DNA of 7,953 bases, from contig JAWLBW010000219.1 of NCBI GenBank assembly GCA_041687475.1, forward strand, positions 1 through 7,953, written 5' to 3'. Positions 5,697 through 7,953 of the stretch are shown piece after piece (within the stretch, counting starts at the first letter, position 1; the number at the start of each line of letters is the position of its first letter). The notes below the pieces were generated by a model. The model had not been told where the DNA came from, did not search any database, and worked only from the letters and a program-made list of their open reading frames with translations. Made by a program: the position numbers and the translations under genes. Source of the stretch: JAWLBW01 sp041687475 (GTDB taxonomy: Bacteria > J088 > JAWLBW01).

Positions 5697-7484
5697 TTAC
5701 GGTTCGATGCGAATCAACGTGGGCTGCGCGCCCTCGATGTGCCAGCTGGGGAAGCTGGAGTTCGAGGTGTACAGTGAGCCGTCTTCGGCAATGTCGATGT
5801 CGCGGGTAAAGGTGCGCTTGCGCGGCAGCGGAATGTGGCGCCAGGTTTCGCGCGTCATATCCAGGCCGTAGAGCGAATCGGACTGGTTGCCGTTGACCCA
5901 GACGATGCCCCGTGCGTTGTCGACGCCCAGTGCGTAGGGCGTTTCGCTGCCTTCGGGCGTGACCGGCAGGGGGTAGCTCGTGAACTTCCCGGTGGCCGGG
6001 TCGTACTTGGCGAGAAGCGATTCGCCGTACGAAACGATCCACGGATTGCCCTGGGCGTCGACGCGCAGCCGGCGCGGACCGAGGAACGGCGTTTCGATGA
6101 GCGTTATCTCGTGGCTGACCGGATCGATCTTGCCGATGTCTCTTGCGTGCAGGCGGGCAAACCAGACCGTGCCGTCGGGCGCGACGTCGATGCCGTAGGG
6201 CATGGGCGTGCCGGTGGCGTCCCAGTCAATGGCCAGCATGTTCGGCAGCGGTATGCCCCAGCCGATGAGCTTGAACACGACGTGCATGTAATTCGTCAGC
6301 AGGGCTTCCTTGCGGCCGCGCGCCGGCAGATCGTACAGGCGAAACGCGCCCGTCTTTCGGTCGAACCGTGCAATCTGGTTCGACAGCGCCAGGGTGAACC
6401 ACACATTGTCCTGCTGGTCGATGCGAATGGTGTGCGGGTAGAAACCCTCATCCATCTCGTGCAGGGTAAAGGTTTCGGTGTGCGGGTCGAATTCGACCAG
6501 GCGCCGCTGGGCCGAAGGGGTAATGAAGATGTGGCCGTCGACCTTCGACTGCGCCAGCGAGTGCGCGTTCGAGGTGCTGTCGTGACGGGGAAAATCGGCC
6601 ATGCGACCGGCCAACAGGCCGCCGTTCTCCTCGCCGTCGCGGTGGGGAATCTTGTAAACCGTGACCGAGTGTTTCGTGGTGTCGATGGCGTACAGGCGGT
6701 CCTGAATGTTGTCGGCAATCCACACGCGGCCGTCTTGGCCGACGATCATGTCGTGCATCTGCGAAAACTGGTCGCCCAGGGGCCATTCGGTAATGCGCAG
6801 CTTATCGACATCGCGCCAGGCGGGTTCGGCGGCAAGTGCGCTGGGGTTGGCCTCGAGCCGGTTCCACTCGGCGGGAAGGACTTCGGGCAGCTTCTTCTGC
6901 AGATCGGTCGGCAGGCGCGAGCCGTAGCGCACCATGCGGTCGATGATCTCCTTCCACTCGTCGGGTGTGCGCTCGGTGCGGATGAAGGGACTGCCGATCT
7001 GGTGGCAGAAGCCGCACTGCATCTGGAAATGCTGCTTTTCTTCAACCGAGCCCAGTTCCAGCGCGCCGAGCCAGATGTTCGATGGCTTCACTGCGGCGTG
7101 TGAAATCGGATCGTCCTCACGTGCGATTGTCAGCCGAACCGGTTCGCTGCCGCCGGCTTCGCTCTCGACGTCACGGAAGCCCGGCCTGCGCACTCGCAGA
7201 TGTACCGGTCTTTCCCGCTTCGGCAGCAATGCCTTGCCGTATTCATCGGTGAAGACGGTAACCTGCGGATCGGCCCTGAAGGGGCGGCCGGGCTGCGCGT
7301 AGCCGCCGTCGGAAATATCGGGCGTTGTTGGGTCGACCAGGGTCTGCGAAATCATTGCCCGGGGCACCGGCATACCGTTTGCGTCTACGACGGTGACCTC
7401 GGCAGCGCCGACAGCTTCGGTATTGCCGCTCAAAAGGGTCAGGGCAATGGCGGCGGAGAAAAGCATCTTCCAGCGAAAGTTCAT
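5697..7484 (-). CDS. Secreted Vgb-like beta-propeller protein with haem c motif
   Basis: A 595-residue protein with a signal peptide (residues 1-28: KMLFSAAIALTLLSG, cleavage probably near AVGAA), so periplasmic or secreted. Residues 30-122 look like a carboxypeptidase-regulatory/Ig-like beta domain (VTVVDANGMPVPRAMIS ... LRVRRPGFRDVES). A haem c motif CGFCH follows at 157-161, with Met184 as a possible second ligand, then a helical segment. From about 230 to the end is a beta-propeller of the virginiamycin B lyase family, with repeated blades such as GRVWIADNIQDRLYAID, GTVWFARL and GNPWIVSYGES. Vgb itself linearises streptogramin B. Most relatives are uncharacterised, and this multidomain form is far longer than Vgb (about 300 residues), so antibiotic resistance should not be assumed. 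GAGGGA six bases before the ATG is a fair ribosome binding site. The 135 bp after its stop codon holds no signal that I recognise. Confidence 0.88.
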   Translation of the reverse strand: MNFRWKMLFSAAIALTLLSGNTEAVGAAEVTVVDANGMPVPRAMISQTLVDPTTPDISDGGYAQPGRPFRADPQVTVFTDEYGKALLPKRERPVHLRVRRPGFRDVESEAGGSEPVRLTIAREDDPISHAAVKPSNIWLGALELGSVEEKQHFQMQCGFCHQIGSPFIRTERTPDEWKEIIDRMVRYGSRLPTDLQKKLPEVLPAEWNRLEANPSALAAEPAWRDVDKLRITEWPLGDQFSQMHDMIVGQDGRVWIADNIQDRLYAIDTTKHSVTVYKIPHRDGEENGGLLAGRMADFPRHDSTSNAHSLAQSKVDGHIFITPSAQRRLVEFDPHTETFTLHEMDEGFYPHTIRIDQQDNVWFTLALSNQIARFDRKTGAFRLYDLPARGRKEALLTNYMHVVFKLIGWGIPLPNMLAIDWDATGTPMPYGIDVAPDGTVWFARLHARDIGKIDPVSHEITLIETPFLGPRRLRVDAQGNPWIVSYGESLLAKYDPATGKFTSYPLPVTPEGSETPYALGVDNARGIVWVNGNQSDSLYGLDMTRETWRHIPLPRKRTFTRDIDIAEDGSLYTSNSSFPSWHIEGAQPTLIRIEP

Positions 7485-7509
7485 GGCGCATCCCTCGGAT
7501 CAGGAAGGG

Positions 7510-7528
7510 AACATGGATGTTACAACAT
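7510..7528. promoter_or_regulatory. Triple alternating half-site AACAT-ATGTT-AACAT
   Basis: AACAT-GG-ATGTT-AC-AACAT: three 5-bp half-sites in alternating orientation with 2-bp spacers. They lie 26-44 bp before the propeller gene start and after its candidate -10 box. This could be an operator for a dimeric regulator. No particular regulator is recognised. Confidence 0.35.
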
Positions 7529-7565
7529 GGTTCGCGACCGGAGGGTGGCCGGAACCGGCCCGAAC

Positions 7566-7571
7566 AGTATA
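7566..7571 (-). promoter_or_regulatory. Candidate -10 box for the propeller gene
   Basis: On the minus strand TTCGTTATACTGTTC holds TATACT, five of six matches to the sigma-70 -10 box. It implies a leader of roughly 75 bases. No good -35 box is found at 16-18 bp, so this is tentative. The rest of the gap from 7572 to 7708 shows nothing that I can name. Confidence 0.3.
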
Positions 7572-7708
7572 ACGAAGGCGTCGGCACGATGCCCGCTTGC
7601 CGATCGAAGTAACACTCGAGGCAGAGCCGGTGGCCGGTCGAGTCAGGGAGGGGCGGGGAAAGGGGCCCGGAAACGGGGCAAAGATATACCGCCGCTGCGG
7701 ACACAGAA

Positions 7709-7810
7709 GGTGACCAGGCTGATCCGCGTCGCAAGCCGGTGCCGTTACCGTTGCTCCCTTCCGGGCCTGGCGGGGTTCACGGCCCGCGCCTCGCGCGGGA
7801 CCTGGCCACC
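7709..7810 (-). ncRNA. ffs: Signal recognition particle RNA, bacterial small (4.5S) type
   Basis: SRP RNA binds Ffh and guides ribosomes making membrane proteins to FtsY and the translocon. On the minus strand the apical part GCCAGGCCCGGAAGGGAGCA is the near-invariant domain IV, with GGAA tetraloop (7759-7762) closed by CCC/GGG and the symmetric and asymmetric loops that bind the Ffh M domain. The ends pair perfectly: GGTGGCCAGG at the 5' side with CCTGGTCACC at the 3' side, ten pairs with one G-U. The ends are set by this stem. AGAG/TTCT-like pairing could extend the RNA by up to seven bases each side. The length of about 100 bases and lack of an Alu domain mean the short form. A candidate -10 (TGTATT, about 7845-7850) is too weak to list. 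Confidence 0.95.
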
Positions 7811-7884
7811 ATCTCTGGCCGCAAGGGCGGCGGTGGCGGGTCGAATACAATCCTCTCTACACTACCACGGTCGGAAGGTGGTGC

Positions 7885-7932
7885 GAAGAAGAGAAAGGAA
7901 ACCCGGCAACCCGCTGCGGTGCGGGCTACCGG
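7885..7932 (-). terminator. Intrinsic terminator after the tRNA gene
   Basis: On the minus strand CCGGTAGCCCGC pairs with GCGGGTTGCCGG over 12 bp (two wobble pairs), around the loop ACCGCA. It is followed by GTTTCCTTTCTCTTCTTC. The stem starts eight bases after the tRNA CCA end, exactly where a tRNA terminator is expected. This separates tRNA transcription from ffs. Confidence 0.7.
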
Positions 7933-7939
7933 AATGATA

Positions 7940-7953
7940 TGGCGGAGAGGGAG
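7940..7953 (-). tRNA. 3' end of a tRNA, probably tRNA-Ser (cut by the window edge)
   Basis: The minus strand reads CTC CCTCTCC G CCA: the end of the T-stem, the seven-base 3' acceptor strand, discriminator G73 and an encoded CCA. Acceptor GGAGAGG/CCTCTCC with G73 is typical of tRNA-Ser. The position just before ffs and dnaX matches the tRNA-Ser next to scr-dnaX in B. subtilis. Only 14 bases are visible, so the anticodon is unknown and another G73 tRNA remains possible. Confidence 0.6.

Noticed and set aside
4242..5777. A 511-codon open frame on the plus strand opposite the MFS gene, starting in the heptamer array
   Set aside because: It is antisense to a clear 12-segment transporter, it is highly charged and without recognisable domains, and its start (AICDLRSGICD) is only the repeat in another frame.
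5835..7103. A 422-codon plus-strand frame opposite the propeller gene
   Set aside because: Same reasoning: the minus-strand protein has a signal peptide, a CxxCH motif and propeller repeats, while the plus-strand frame shows no family features.

Overview
The window is about 8 kb of GC-rich bacterial chromosome in which every convincing gene lies on the minus strand, so transcription runs from base 7953 towards base 1. It starts, in the direction of transcription, with the last 14 bases of a probable tRNA-Ser (7940-7953) and its intrinsic terminator. The 4.5S-type SRP RNA gene ffs (7709-7810) follows. At the far end is the block dnaX (1366-3183), ebfC/ybaB (1009-1356), recR (332-922). The order tRNA-Ser, ffs, dnaX, ybaB, recR is an old syntenic block known for example from Bacillus subtilis (tRNA-Ser, tadA, scr, dnaX, yaaK, recR). 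The SRP RNA here is the short form without an Alu domain, and two proteins look exported or membrane-bound. I infer a Gram-negative or deep-branching lineage (Acidobacteriota, Desulfobacterota/Myxococcota or a candidate phylum), but nothing in the window fixes the phylum.

Between ffs and dnaX, about 4.5 kb holds three accessory genes on the same strand. They are a secreted streptogramin-lyase-like beta-propeller protein carrying a haem c motif (5697-7484), an EntS-like MFS exporter (4317-5561) and a bacteriophytochrome-type haem oxygenase (3353-3952). They have separate gaps of 135 and 364 bp and do not form a tight operon. Haem or iron is a possible common theme (haem c protein, haem-degrading enzyme, siderophore-exporter-like permease), but this is inference.

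The intergenic DNA is unusually structured. Two arrays of the heptamer GATCTGC bracket the stop codon of the MFS gene, and one of them encodes the protein's C-terminal tail. A TTCGAC...GCTCAG dispersed element occurs both downstream of recR and upstream of the haem oxygenase gene. A perfect 28-bp direct repeat, with smaller GTCTGAC-like units, fills the region after recR. A strong terminator-like hairpin sits directly before the recR start codon.

The housekeeping genes work together as follows. dnaX supplies the clamp-loader ATPase, EbfC is a nucleoid-associated DNA-binding protein, RecR acts in RecFOR gap repair, and SRP RNA serves membrane protein targeting. I found no clear novel defence system, CRISPR array or mobile element. 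The most interesting items are the interrupted syntenic block, the multidomain haem/propeller protein, the repeat-encoded protein tail and the hairpin in front of recR.
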